64,000 nt of DNA, taken from contig JAEUTO010000006.1 of assembly GCA_016787785.1 (NCBI GenBank), positions 248,001 to 312,000 on the forward strand, read 5' to 3'. The stretch comes from Bacteroidia bacterium. Its GTDB lineage: Bacteria > Bacteroidota > Bacteroidia > B-17B0 > Aurantibacillaceae. The translations under genes were made by a program, and so were the position numbers. Shown here in pieces: positions 53,574 to 62,986 of this stretch. Position 1 is the stretch's first letter. Each line of letters starts with the position of its first letter. Under the pieces are notes generated by a model. The model was not told where the DNA came from and searched no databases. It saw nothing but the letters and a program-made list of their open reading frames with translations.

Positions 53574-54452
53574 ATGAAACAGCTTTGTTTTATTCTTGCC
53601 TTCTCCTTTATCACGCAACAAACAAGATCTCAAAATCTTGAACCAAAAATAATTGCATACAATACTTTAGTAGGAGGAATAAGCGGTGGTATTGGCGCTA
53701 TAATAAACAAAAAGAAAGATCAAAAATGGCACAAAGCGTTTGCTAAAGGTTTTGTGGTTGGTATTGGGGGCGGTGCGTTGGTGTACTCAGGAAAAAAAAT
53801 AAATTATCTTATTGGTGAAAAACAAAATCTCTCATACGGTTGGGTTTCGCGCGCGGTTTTTAGCGCAGGAAACTCAATAATAGAGAATGCTGCAGCCAAT
53901 CGCGATTTTTGGAGTCAATGGCATTATGATGTTGCCTTTGTACGATTGGAATTTCATACCAGTGATCTTTCATTTTCACCGCGCTTTATGCCTTCAACTT
54001 TTGGAGGCTTACTTTTTATGGCCATACATAGTACCTCTTTTGATCATCGGGCAACACTACGCTCTGGTACATTTACTTTTTATACAGATAAGATCCGTTA
54101 TGAACCAAGATTAGTTGGCTCCACAGCGTCTAACGGTTTCCTGTTTACCGATACGCTGCAGTCAGGCAAAATATTTTATGATGTGTATGCGCATGAAATG
54201 GTACACACTTTTCAGTTTCAGGAATTTTCCGGTATCAATCATTTTTTCGACCCCCTTTCTGGCAAGTTGCAGGAAAAGCATCCATTCTTTAAAAAGATCA
54301 ACAAATGGGTATACATTGATGCGAGTTATGAAGCCATGTTGGCAAATTATTTTATAATTAATCAGGGCCCAAAAGGTAAATTGTATTGCCGTAATTATTT
54401 GGAGAATGAAGCCGAGTTCCTTTCTGTGCGCCGTTGCGCCTGCATTCCTTAA
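53574..54452 (+). CDS. Secreted protein with HExxH zinc-peptidase-like motif, unknown family
   Basis: 292 residues from the ATG at 53574 (MKQLCFILAFSFITQQTRSQ signal peptide); an in-frame ATG at 53556 adds only MCISQI. A glycine-zipper hydrophobic region (about 30-65) follows, then a central domain rich in Phe, and the motif AHEMVHTFQ at 207-211 (HExxH). Acidic residues near the C-terminus (ENEAEF, 277-282) could be the third zinc ligand. I do not recognise the family. A secreted zincin is suggested, but the motif alone is not proof. Confidence 0.6.
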   Translation: MKQLCFILAFSFITQQTRSQNLEPKIIAYNTLVGGISGGIGAIINKKKDQKWHKAFAKGFVVGIGGGALVYSGKKINYLIGEKQNLSYGWVSRAVFSAGNSIIENAAANRDFWSQWHYDVAFVRLEFHTSDLSFSPRFMPSTFGGLLFMAIHSTSFDHRATLRSGTFTFYTDKIRYEPRLVGSTASNGFLFTDTLQSGKIFYDVYAHEMVHTFQFQEFSGINHFFDPLSGKLQEKHPFFKKINKWVYIDASYEAMLANYFIINQGPKGKLYCRNYLENEAEFLSVRRCACIP

Positions 54453-54573
54453 ATCACGATTTTTTTTTCTTTCTAAATAGTTTAGGAGAATATATCTACA
54501 AAAGCTCATTTCCTACCAAAAAATTAGGATTTAAATATTGCTTTTTATAACTTCAAGCAACTAAAATTCCAAC

Positions 54574-57500
54574 ATGAAAAAAATTATATTTTTACTGATC
54601 GCTGTTTTTTACTTAAGTAACATTTTTGCGCAAGAATGGGCACAAAAAATGCAAGACCCAAACGGTAATTTTTACCAGATTCAAGCAGATTTTAATAATT
54701 ATTGGGCGTTGCGTGATAATACTGAGAAAGGCAAAGGCTATAAGGCTTTTAAGCGTTGGGAAAATTTTGTTGAGCGTAGAGTTTATCCTACCGGTGATCT
54801 TTCTTTGCTGTCTTTAACAGCAAAAAATTACCAGGAGTTTTTAGACACTTATCAAGCACCAAATACGGCAAATAAATTTAGCAGTGCAACTATGCTTGCT
54901 TCTACTACATGGACACCGGTTGGCCCAATGGGTCCGCTTAGTGGCAGTGCAGGGGGGCAGTTATTAAAATCAGGAAGGATGTGTTTTATTACCGTTGATC
55001 CTACTAATTCAAATAATTTATGGGTTGGTGCTCCCGCAGGAGGTTTATGGAAATCTACCAATGGTGGTACGTCATGGACAACCAATACGGATAATTTAGC
55101 AGTAATAGGTTGTTCTGATCTTGCTATCGACCCAACAAATACTAGCATTATGTACCTGGCCACTGGAGATGGTGATGCAGGTGATACAAGAAGTATTGGT
55201 GTATTAAAATCTACTAACGGCGGTGCTACTTGGTCAGCTACTGGATTAACAAACGCAGTAACTAACAATTTTACTATACGCAGATTAATTATAAATCCTT
55301 CAAACCCGCTAATAGTGATAGCTGCTACATCAGGCGGAATTTATAGAACAATTAATGGAGGCACTAACTGGACGCAGGTTGCCACAGGGAGTACTTTTGA
55401 TCTTGAATTTAAGCCAGGAGCTCCAACAACAGTTTATGCCGGCGGAACAACATTTAGAGTATCAAACGATGGAGGAGCTACTTTTGTCACGGTAAACACA
55501 GGCATTCCAACCACAGGTATAAATAGAATGGCTATTGCGGTAACACCGGCAGATGCAAATTATGTTTATGTATTAGCATCAAATAGTTCAGGGAATGGGT
55601 TTCAAGGATTTTATCGTTCGATTAATAGTGCAGGTGCTTTTACACAAATGGCAACTACCCCAAATTTATTAGGATGGGCTACTGCCGGTAATGATACTGG
55701 TGGGCAAGGTTGGTACGACCTTTGCGTTGCTGCTTCGCCATTAAACGCAAATGAAGTGGTAACGGGTGGCGTAAATGTTTGGAGAACTACAAATGGTGGA
55801 ACTAACTGGACAATTTATGGTCACTGGACAGGAAGTGGAGCTCCGTTCACGCATGCCGATCAGCATGATCTTGAATATGATGCAGCAGGAACTCTTTTTA
55901 ATACAAACGACGGAACTGTTTACAGAAGAACTGCAACAGCATGGCAGGAAATTTCGGGCACAATTAATATTTCGCAGATCTATAAAATTGGTTTATCATC
56001 ATTAACTGCAAACAAATGGATCACCGGCCACCAAGATAACGGAACAAGTATTTGGAATGGTACAACCTACAACGCAGCTTTAGGTGGTGATGGGATGGAT
56101 TGTTTTATTGATCGTACAAACGATAATAATATGTTTGGCGAATATTATAATGGTGCACTGCGCAAATCAACCAATGGCGGCACATCATGGTCAACCTGCA
56201 CAACAGGTATGACGGGAACAGCGCCATGGGTTACCGCATGGAAACAGGATCCGCAGATTGCTACAACATTGTATTGTGGTTATACTAATTTATTTAAATC
56301 AACTAACTCTGCCGGAAACTGGACACAATTAACAGCACTTCCAATAACTGGTTCGGTAAAAGAGTTTGCAATTGCGCCATCTAATAACCAGGTTATTTAT
56401 GTTTTAAAAGGTTCAGGTATTTGCAAAACAACAGATGGGGGAACAACATGGACTAATGTAACAGGAACAGTGCCAGTAGGTTCTGCCTCACCGGAGTTTA
56501 TTACTATTGATCCAACTGATCCGAATAATGCATGGGTTGTATTAAGTGGCTACTCAGCAGGAAATAAAGTTTTTATGACGACCAACGGTGGTACAACATG
56601 GACTAACTTTACATCTAATTTACCTAACATTCCTGCAAACTGCAGTGTTTATCAACCCGGAACCAGCGATAGGATCTATGTTGGAATGGATGTTGGGGTT
56701 TATTACAGGGATAATGTTTCGGCAACATGGACCTTATATAATGCAGGATTACCAAACATGCCTTTATCAGATATGGAAATTTCTCCGGCTAATCCAACAA
56801 AATTAGTTGCAGCATCATATGGAAGAGGTGTATGGATAGTTGATGTAGTAGGAGCGGCACCGCCACCAGTTCCGGTAACAGGATTTAGTGTTACAGCTTT
56901 ACCAAAATGTGCAGGTTCTTTAGTTCCATTTACAGATCAATCTACAAATTCGCCTAACGCCTGGAGCTGGAGCGTATTGCCTAGTGCAGGCGTTACTATA
57001 GCTTCTGCAACTTCACAAAACCCCAACATTACATTTAATACAGCTGGTAATTATACAGTTACATTAATTGCTTCAAATGGTAGTGGTCCGGGTTCAACAT
57101 TTAATCAGGTTGTAGCAATTACTGCGACACCAAATATTGCAATTACAAATTCCGTTCAGTCAATTTGTTCTGGTACAACAGTAACTTTTGTTGGCTCTGG
57201 CGCAACAACTTATGTGTGGAGTAATGGCGGAGGATCTGCTGCATCAGCTTCATTTGCTCCAACAGGCACAACGGTTTACACACTTACAGGTACAACAGGT
57301 GGCTGTTCTAGCTCAAAAACAGCAACAGCAAACGTAACAACAACACCAACAATTACTGTGGCAAATGCAGTGCAATCAATTTGCACAGGATCAACTGTAG
57401 CATTTACAGTTACGGGTGCAACATCTTACAACTGGAGTAATGGTGGTGGCAGCGCTTCAACAGCAACTTACGCACCAACAGGTACAACTGTTTATACAGT

Positions 57501-58059
57501 TACTGGTACAACAGGAAGTTGTTCGAATGTAAAAACAGCAACCGTAAACTTGTTGCCGTTACCAACTATAAATGCTACACCAAACAACAGTGTCATTTGC
57601 CAAGGACAGTCGGTAATATTAAACGCAACCGGTGCAACAACTTATTCATGGATGCCGGGAAATTTAAATGGCACCTCGGTAACATATACACCTGCAGCTA
57701 CTGCAGTTTATACTGTTACAGGAAGTGATGCCAATGGTTGCAAAAATACCGCTAACGTAACGGTTAACGTTTCTATCTGCACTGGCATCAATGCATTAAG
57801 TAAAAATGCTGGTTTTTCATTATATCCAAACCCAACAAGCGGTATTTTAATTTTGAAAATGAATAACGCTCAAACAAGCAATGTTAGTATTGAGGTTATG
57901 GATGCAGCAGGAAAAGTTGTTCTGAACAGTGAGTTTATTTTTTCTGATAAAGCAAATTCAACGGAAATTAATTTAGAGAAATTTGCCAATGGAATTTATT
58001 TTATAAAATTAGCTACTGAAAATAAAACAACGCAAACAATTAGAGTTGTAAAAGAGTAG
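54574..58059 (+). CDS. T9SS cargo protein with VPS10/BNR-type propeller (1161 aa)
   Basis: Signal peptide 1-19 (ending NIFAQ). Residues about 100-760 contain repeated KSTNGGTSWT / ITVDPTNSNNLW units typical of the two-propeller sortilin/GH74/Ycf48-like fold, giving a large surface binding or glycan-interacting head. A PKD domain (about 770-850, NAWSWSVLPSAG) and three Ig-like repeats (about 859-1070) follow, then a type A sorting domain (FSLYPNPTSGILILKM ... KTTQTIRVVKE). It lacks the 286-residue tail block of the three genes at 32-44 kb. No catalytic residues are identifiable, so GH74-like activity is not claimed. Confidence 0.83.
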   Translation: MKKIIFLLIAVFYLSNIFAQEWAQKMQDPNGNFYQIQADFNNYWALRDNTEKGKGYKAFKRWENFVERRVYPTGDLSLLSLTAKNYQEFLDTYQAPNTANKFSSATMLASTTWTPVGPMGPLSGSAGGQLLKSGRMCFITVDPTNSNNLWVGAPAGGLWKSTNGGTSWTTNTDNLAVIGCSDLAIDPTNTSIMYLATGDGDAGDTRSIGVLKSTNGGATWSATGLTNAVTNNFTIRRLIINPSNPLIVIAATSGGIYRTINGGTNWTQVATGSTFDLEFKPGAPTTVYAGGTTFRVSNDGGATFVTVNTGIPTTGINRMAIAVTPADANYVYVLASNSSGNGFQGFYRSINSAGAFTQMATTPNLLGWATAGNDTGGQGWYDLCVAASPLNANEVVTGGVNVWRTTNGGTNWTIYGHWTGSGAPFTHADQHDLEYDAAGTLFNTNDGTVYRRTATAWQEISGTINISQIYKIGLSSLTANKWITGHQDNGTSIWNGTTYNAALGGDGMDCFIDRTNDNNMFGEYYNGALRKSTNGGTSWSTCTTGMTGTAPWVTAWKQDPQIATTLYCGYTNLFKSTNSAGNWTQLTALPITGSVKEFAIAPSNNQVIYVLKGSGICKTTDGGTTWTNVTGTVPVGSASPEFITIDPTDPNNAWVVLSGYSAGNKVFMTTNGGTTWTNFTSNLPNIPANCSVYQPGTSDRIYVGMDVGVYYRDNVSATWTLYNAGLPNMPLSDMEISPANPTKLVAASYGRGVWIVDVVGAAPPPVPVTGFSVTALPKCAGSLVPFTDQSTNSPNAWSWSVLPSAGVTIASATSQNPNITFNTAGNYTVTLIASNGSGPGSTFNQVVAITATPNIAITNSVQSICSGTTVTFVGSGATTYVWSNGGGSAASASFAPTGTTVYTLTGTTGGCSSSKTATANVTTTPTITVANAVQSICTGSTVAFTVTGATSYNWSNGGGSASTATYAPTGTTVYTVTGTTGSCSNVKTATVNLLPLPTINATPNNSVICQGQSVILNATGATTYSWMPGNLNGTSVTYTPAATAVYTVTGSDANGCKNTANVTVNVSICTGINALSKNAGFSLYPNPTSGILILKMNNAQTSNVSIEVMDAAGKVVLNSEFIFSDKANSTEINLEKFANGIYFIKLATENKTTQTIRVVKE
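57148..57579 (+). repeat. Tandem 216-bp repeat inside the 1161-aa T9SS gene
   Basis: Two direct copies (57148-57363 and 57364-57579) of a 72-residue Ig-like unit (SICSG..V.F.G.GAT.Y.WSNGGGSA), similar at DNA level. A more diverged third unit follows. Confidence 0.75.
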
Positions 58060-58080
58060 TAGTTCAAATCAAATTCAACA

Positions 58081-58112
58081 AAAAACCCGCTTTAAAATAA
58101 AGCGGGTTTTTT
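58081..58112. terminator. Bidirectional terminator
   Basis: Stem AAAACCCGCTTTA / TAAAGCGGGTTTT, loop AAA, between convergent genes. Confidence 0.93.
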
Positions 58113-58126
58113 TGTTTTATAATACT

Positions 58127-59479
58127 TTATATCGTTCTGTTTACATCCCAATTCTCTAAGTAATCAGCAACTCTTCTTAAAAAAGTTCCGCCTAAAGAAC
58201 CGTCTACAACCCTGTGGTCATAGCTTAACGATAAGAACATGAATTGACGGATACCGATCATATCACCTTGCGGTGTTTCAATTACTGCTGGTTTCTTTTT
58301 AATAGAACCAACGGCTAAAATTGCAACTTGTGGTTGTAAGATAATAGGTGTACCCATCACGTTACCAAATCCACCAACGTTGGTTAATGTAAATGTTCCG
58401 CCTTGAATTTCATCCGGTTGTAATTTATTAGCACGTGCGCGGTTGGCAAGATCGTTAACCGCTTTGGTAATACCAATTAAGTTACGCTCATCTGCATTTT
58501 TAATTACAGGTACAATTAAGTTGCCTGTTGGTAAAGCGGCAGCCATACCAACATTAATGTTTTTACGTTTAATAATTTTCGTTCCCGTTTGATCTACCGA
58601 AACGTTGATCATTGGAAAATCTTTAATAGCGCGGGTTACAGCTTCAATAAACAAAGGTGTAAAAGTTAATTTCTCTCCTTCGCGTTTCTCAAACTCTTTT
58701 TTCACTTTGTCTCTCCATTGAACCAAATTAGTTACATCTGCTTCAACATACGAAGTAACGTGCGGTGCAACATGTTTACTCATTACCATATTGTCGGCAA
58801 TGATCTTACGCATGCGATCCATTTCAATGATCTCATCGCCGGCACCAACTGAAACAGCGGGGCGGTGAACGATCACAGCATTATCTCCAACACTAACCGG
58901 AGCTGATTTAGTAGGGGTTGTTGTTGTAGTAGTCGTTTCAGTTTTAGTTTCTGAAGATTGTTTGTTACGGTTAGGTAAATAAGCTAAGATATCGGCTTTG
59001 GTAACGCGGCCATCCTGACCAGTACCTTTAATGCCATCTAATTCAGAAAGAGAAATACCTTCTTCTTTGGCAATGCTTTTTACCAGCGGCGAATAGAATT
59101 TTGTTGAATCGCCATAATTATTGTTTGTAGCAGTTTTTGGAGCACTAACGGTTGATGATGAATTAGTTTCTTCTTTTTTAGTTTCCTGCTTAATGTCAGG
59201 CGCCGCAGTTTTTGGAGTTTCTGATACCGAGGCATTTGCTTCGCTGCTAATAACACCAATTACAGCGCCAACTTGTACCACATCACCTTCATTAAATAGG
59301 CGCTTTACAAGAGTTCCTTCAAACGGCGAAGGGATCTCGCTATCCACTTTATCGGTGGCGATCTCTAAAACTGTTTCATCAATTTTAATTTTATCACCTT
59401 CGTTCTTGGTCCACTTTATAATTGTAGCTTCTGCCACACTTTCGCCCATTTTAGGCATTATTAAATCAAAACTTGCCAT
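58127..59479 (-). CDS. Dihydrolipoamide acyltransferase (2-oxoacid dehydrogenase E2)
   Basis: 450 residues: one lipoyl domain with lipoylated Lys44 (ATDKVDSEIPS), a Ser/Thr/Lys-rich linker, an E1/E3-binding domain (about 128-165, SPLVKSIAKEEGISLSELDG) and the catalytic domain with active-site motif DHRVVDG (His422, Asp426). This is a second E2 in the window besides pdhC. With one lipoyl domain and the IMPKMGESVAEATI start it is of the branched-chain or 2-oxoglutarate type; the exact substrate is not decided by sequence. A promoter with TTTG-N20-TATTTTTG precedes it. Confidence 0.9.
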   Translation of the reverse strand: MASFDLIMPKMGESVAEATIIKWTKNEGDKIKIDETVLEIATDKVDSEIPSPFEGTLVKRLFNEGDVVQVGAVIGVISSEANASVSETPKTAAPDIKQETKKEETNSSSTVSAPKTATNNNYGDSTKFYSPLVKSIAKEEGISLSELDGIKGTGQDGRVTKADILAYLPNRNKQSSETKTETTTTTTTPTKSAPVSVGDNAVIVHRPAVSVGAGDEIIEMDRMRKIIADNMVMSKHVAPHVTSYVEADVTNLVQWRDKVKKEFEKREGEKLTFTPLFIEAVTRAIKDFPMINVSVDQTGTKIIKRKNINVGMAAALPTGNLIVPVIKNADERNLIGITKAVNDLANRARANKLQPDEIQGGTFTLTNVGGFGNVMGTPIILQPQVAILAVGSIKKKPAVIETPQGDMIGIRQFMFLSLSYDHRVVDGSLGGTFLRRVADYLENWDVNRTI

Positions 59480-59499
59480 TAGTATTTTTTATAGTGTTA

Positions 59500-59531
59500 C
59501 AAAAATAGGTTTCTAAACAAGAAAAGCCAAA
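59500..59531 (-). promoter_or_regulatory. Promoter of the E2 gene (TTTG-N20-TATTTTTG)
   Basis: Minus strand: TTTG at 59528-59531, 20-nt spacer, TATTTTTG at 59500-59507, 20 nt before the start. The same -7 box at the same distance occurs before pdhA. Confidence 0.7.
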
Positions 59532-59545
59532 AATATTACGCACAA

Positions 59546-60775
59546 CTAGTTAAATTCTGGGTATAATAGGTATTTAACCCGTATTTTTTTGAAGTTTTCA
59601 ATGTCTTTTTGCCACGATTTTCTTATTTCTTCTTCAGAAAGACCATTCTTTAGTTGTTCCTGTAGCTCGGTATTGCCCGAGTGATAATTAAAATTCTTAT
59701 CAAAAAAGTCTGGCTTATTGAGATCTGTATATAACTTTTTTATCCAGCCTAAATTAATTTTTAATGGGTGGTTCTTTAAATAGGGATCTTTTTTTAAATT
59801 AATACCATAGCATCGTTCATTAAGGTATTTTGGTTCTTTTGATAACGCTGTTGCTCTCGGAATAAAATAAAAAGTGGTATCACTGTATTTTGGGTGACCA
59901 ATAACCTGAAAAGGTACATCTGTTCCACGCCCCAGGCTTATAATAGTCCCTTCAAATAAACCTAAACTTGGATATAACAGAACTGATTCTAAATTTGGAA
60001 TATTTGGTGAAGGCTTTACCGGCAAGGAATAAGTGGCCTTACGGTCGTAATTTTTTAATGGAATAACTGTGAGTTTGCATTTTACTTTATTTTTTAACCA
60101 TCCCTCGGCATTGGCCATCTTGGCGTACTCTCCGCTTGTCATACCATACACTAAAGGTACATTATGCAAGCCTAAAAAAGTTTTAAATTCATCTTTCATG
60201 GTAGGACCATCAATATAAAATCCATTAGGGTTGGGTCTGTCAAGCACAATACATTCTTTTTTATTTTCGGCACAGGCTTCCATTACATAACACATGGTTG
60301 AAATGTAAGTGTAAAAGCGTACACCAACATCCTGTATGTCGTATATTAAAACATCAATATCTTTTAACTGTTCTTTGGTAGGTTTTTTATTGCTGCCGTA
60401 CAAAGAAATTATTGGCAAGCCGGTTTTTGCATCTGTATTACTGGTTACTTTTTCACCAGCTTCTGTGTTTCCTCTAAAGCCATGCTCAGGACCAAATATC
60501 TTTTTAATATTTACTTTTAATTTGAGCAAGGTATCTACAATACTGGTAGAATTTATTACGCCAGTTATGTTGGTTACAATGCCAACGCGTTTCTTTTTTA
60601 GGAGGGGCAGGTAGACGTCAAACTGCTGCGCACCAAGGGTTACGGTTGAATAATCTTTTACAGCAAGATATTTTTGTTCGATACCAACAAAATTTTGTGA
60701 GAATAAAGATGGAGTTAATAAAAGTAAAGAGCTGATAAAGCAAATCAATTTGTTATTTTTGTAAAAGGAGTACAT
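59546..60775 (-). CDS. namZ: Secreted DUF1343 protein, exo-beta-N-acetylmuramidase (NamZ-like)
   Basis: 409 residues with signal peptide (1-26, ending PSLFSQ). The domain carries the DUF1343 signature IFGPEHGFRGNTEAGEKV, later DVLIYDIQDVGVRFYTYI and RPNPNGFYIDGP. NamZ of Bacillus subtilis (DUF1343, GH171) removes terminal N-acetylmuramic acid from murein fragments; by family this protein should do the same in the periplasm. Length fits the family. The start is 8 bp from the divergent LolC-like start. Confidence 0.88.
   Translation of the reverse strand: MYSFYKNNKLICFISSLLLLTPSLFSQNFVGIEQKYLAVKDYSTVTLGAQQFDVYLPLLKKKRVGIVTNITGVINSTSIVDTLLKLKVNIKKIFGPEHGFRGNTEAGEKVTSNTDAKTGLPIISLYGSNKKPTKEQLKDIDVLIYDIQDVGVRFYTYISTMCYVMEACAENKKECIVLDRPNPNGFYIDGPTMKDEFKTFLGLHNVPLVYGMTSGEYAKMANAEGWLKNKVKCKLTVIPLKNYDRKATYSLPVKPSPNIPNLESVLLYPSLGLFEGTIISLGRGTDVPFQVIGHPKYSDTTFYFIPRATALSKEPKYLNERCYGINLKKDPYLKNHPLKINLGWIKKLYTDLNKPDFFDKNFNYHSGNTELQEQLKNGLSEEEIRKSWQKDIENFKKIRVKYLLYPEFN
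60755..60762 (+). promoter_or_regulatory. Predicted -7 box of the LolC-like gene, inside namZ
   Basis: TATTTTTG, a perfect match, lies within the first codons of the divergent namZ gene and 21 nt before the TTG start at 60784. Confidence 0.5.
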
Positions 60776-60783
60776 TCTTTTTT

Positions 60784-62052
60784 TTGAGTATAGAAAAATT
60801 CATAGCTAACCGGATCTCGGATCCTAAACTAGACAAAGGTAACATCTCTAAGCCTATTGTAAAAATAGGCATTATTGGCATTGCTTTGGGCGTTTCTGTG
60901 ATGTTTTTAACGGTAAGTATTGTGCTCGGCTTTAAAAAAGAGATAGTTAACCGTATAACAGGTTTAACCACGGACCTTGTTGTAAGTAATATTAACGTAA
61001 ATGCGAGTAACGAGCCCGAACCAATTTATTTAAATAAGGATTCGTTGGAGGCGCTGCGTAAATTACCTTTTGTTAGTTACCTGCAAGGAACTGCGTTTAA
61101 AAATGGTATTTTAAAAACCGAAACGGAGAACGAAGGTATTATTTTAAAAGGCGTTACTGCTGATTACAACTTCGAATTCATTAAAAAATATTTGTTGGAA
61201 GGGCGCTTACCTTTATTTGTAAAAGAAGAAGCAAGTAAAGATGTTTTAATAAGTTCAAGCCTGGCCGATAGATTAAATTTAAAAGTGAACGAAAAAATGC
61301 TGGTGTATTTTATTTCGCAGCATGAAGTTTATGACAGTACAGTAAAAGATAACATTATCAAGTATGAACAGCGCTCTCGCAATTTTACCATTTGTGGTAT
61401 CTTTAAAACCAGTTTTTCTGATTTTGATAACAGCCTCTCGTTTGTTGATCTGCGACAGGTGCAGCGTTTAAATTATTGGAACGAGAACCAGGTTGGTAAT
61501 TATGAGATACGTATAAAAGATTTTAAAAAGCTGGATGAGGATCTTGAAGTGGCGCAGGAATTATTAGGGTATAATTTTAATGTGAATAGTGTAAAAGAAA
61601 TTTATTCGAACATTTTTATTTGGTTAGAGAAACTGGATATTAACGGAATAATTATTGTTGTATTAATGATAGTCGTTGCCACCATTAATATGATAACTGC
61701 TTTATTGATATTGATCCTGGAAAGAACGAACATGGTAGGCCTTGTAAAAGCTTTAGGTATGAGCAATGCCAATGTGCGTAAGATCTTTTTAATGATCAGT
61801 TTAAGGTTGATAGGCAAAGGTTTGTTGTGGGGCAATGTGTTTGGAATTGCGGCTTGTTTGCTGCAATATTATTTTAAGATCGTAAAATTAGACAGCAGTA
61901 TTTATTATGTAGAGTATGTTGCTGTTGATATTAACTGGCTATACTTTTTAGGATTAAATATTGGCACCTTTGTAGTTTGTTTTGCGATGTTGTTATTGCC
62001 AACATTAATAATTACAAAACTAACACCAATTAAAACGTTGAAGTTTGATTAA
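60784..62052 (+). CDS. LolC/LolE-like FtsX-family permease
   Basis: 422 residues with one N-terminal helix (about 27-50), a periplasmic MacB-PCD-like domain (about 55-265) and three C-terminal helices (about 278-305, 325-350, 375-405). The N-terminus IEKFIANRISD is the form seen in LolC/E. It should form a lipoprotein-release complex, but no LolD-like ATPase gene lies beside it; the ATPase may be encoded elsewhere. Starts at TTG, as no ATG or GTG precedes the N-terminal helix. The stop codon shares TTAA with era. Confidence 0.87.
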   Translation: MSIEKFIANRISDPKLDKGNISKPIVKIGIIGIALGVSVMFLTVSIVLGFKKEIVNRITGLTTDLVVSNINVNASNEPEPIYLNKDSLEALRKLPFVSYLQGTAFKNGILKTETENEGIILKGVTADYNFEFIKKYLLEGRLPLFVKEEASKDVLISSSLADRLNLKVNEKMLVYFISQHEVYDSTVKDNIIKYEQRSRNFTICGIFKTSFSDFDNSLSFVDLRQVQRLNYWNENQVGNYEIRIKDFKKLDEDLEVAQELLGYNFNVNSVKEIYSNIFIWLEKLDINGIIIVVLMIVVATINMITALLILILERTNMVGLVKALGMSNANVRKIFLMISLRLIGKGLLWGNVFGIAACLLQYYFKIVKLDSSIYYVEYVAVDINWLYFLGLNIGTFVVCFAMLLLPTLIITKLTPIKTLKFD

Positions 62053-62930
62053 TACCCAAACTTATTCAATCGGGTATCGTTACTGCGCCAGTCTTTATCT
62101 ACTTTAACAAATAGTTCTAAGAATATTTGTTTTTTAAAGAAGGTCTCAAGGTCTTTACGGGCTTGAACACCAACACGCTTTAAAGCAGCGCCCTTGTCAC
62201 CAATAATAATACCTTTCTGACTATCACGCTCCACTAAAATATCTACCTGTGTTTTAATGATCTTTTCTTCTTCTTTAAATGTGTTCACTACAACTTCTAC
62301 GCTGTAAGGAATTTCTTTTTTATAATTCAATAAGATCTTTTCGCGGATAATTTCACTTACAAAAAAACGTTCCGACTTATCAGTAAATTCTTCTTTACTG
62401 TAATAAGCGTTACCATCGGGAAGTTTTTCGATAATGCGCGCCATGATCTTATCGATATTGAATTTTTCGAGCGCAGAGATCGCAATGATCTCGGCTTGTG
62501 GTAATTTTTCTCTCCATGCAACCAGCTTTTCTTCCAGTTGTTGTTGCGTAGCAATATCAATTTTGTTTATTAATAGTAGAATAGGGGTATCTGTTTTTTG
62601 AAGTTTGGCCAGGTAAGATTCTTCCAATTGTATATCTTCAAAAACATCGGTTATTAAAAGAAAAACGTCAGCATCTGTAAAAGCAGTAATTACAAATTGC
62701 ATCATTTTTTCCTGTAAACGGTAAAGCGGTTTAATAATGCCGGGTGTATCGCTAAAAACGATTTGGTAATCGTCGCCACTCACAATACCCATTATCCGGT
62801 GGCGTGTAGTTTGGGCTTTAGAGGTAATAATACTCAAACGCTCTCCTACCAAGGCATTCATGAGTGTTGATTTGCCAACATTTGGACAGCCAATAATATT
62901 TACGAAACCTGATTTATGTGCTTTTGTCAT
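62049..62930 (-). CDS. era: Ribosome-assembly GTPase Era
   Basis: 293 residues of normal length: GTPase domain with G1 GCPNVGKS (14-21), G3 DTPGI and G4 NKID, and a C-terminal KH domain (about 215-293, including GIIIGDKGAALKRVG). Era binds the 3' end of 16S rRNA during 30S maturation. A perfect TAATTTTG box (62937-62944) lies 6 nt before the ATG, so a near-leaderless mRNA is predicted. Confidence 0.96.
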   Translation of the reverse strand: MTKAHKSGFVNIIGCPNVGKSTLMNALVGERLSIITSKAQTTRHRIMGIVSGDDYQIVFSDTPGIIKPLYRLQEKMMQFVITAFTDADVFLLITDVFEDIQLEESYLAKLQKTDTPILLLINKIDIATQQQLEEKLVAWREKLPQAEIIAISALEKFNIDKIMARIIEKLPDGNAYYSKEEFTDKSERFFVSEIIREKILLNYKKEIPYSVEVVVNTFKEEEKIIKTQVDILVERDSQKGIIIGDKGAALKRVGVQARKDLETFFKKQIFLELFVKVDKDWRSNDTRLNKFGY

Positions 62931-62936
62931 TTAAAG

Positions 62937-62944
62937 CAAAATTA
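62937..62944 (-). promoter_or_regulatory. Predicted -7 box of era (TAATTTTG)
   Basis: Perfect TAnnTTTG, ending 6 nt before the start codon; no -33 TTTG at 19-23 nt. Confidence 0.5.
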
Positions 62945-62986
62945 ATCATTTAAACACCGTATTCTCGTAACAATGTTCATAAATAA

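Noticed and set aside
54574-58059. Assignment of the 1161-residue protein as a GH74 glycosidase
   Set aside because: The repeated NGGTSWT units fit the propeller fold, but no catalytic aspartates can be identified, and non-enzymatic sortilin-like repeats are common in T9SS cargo.
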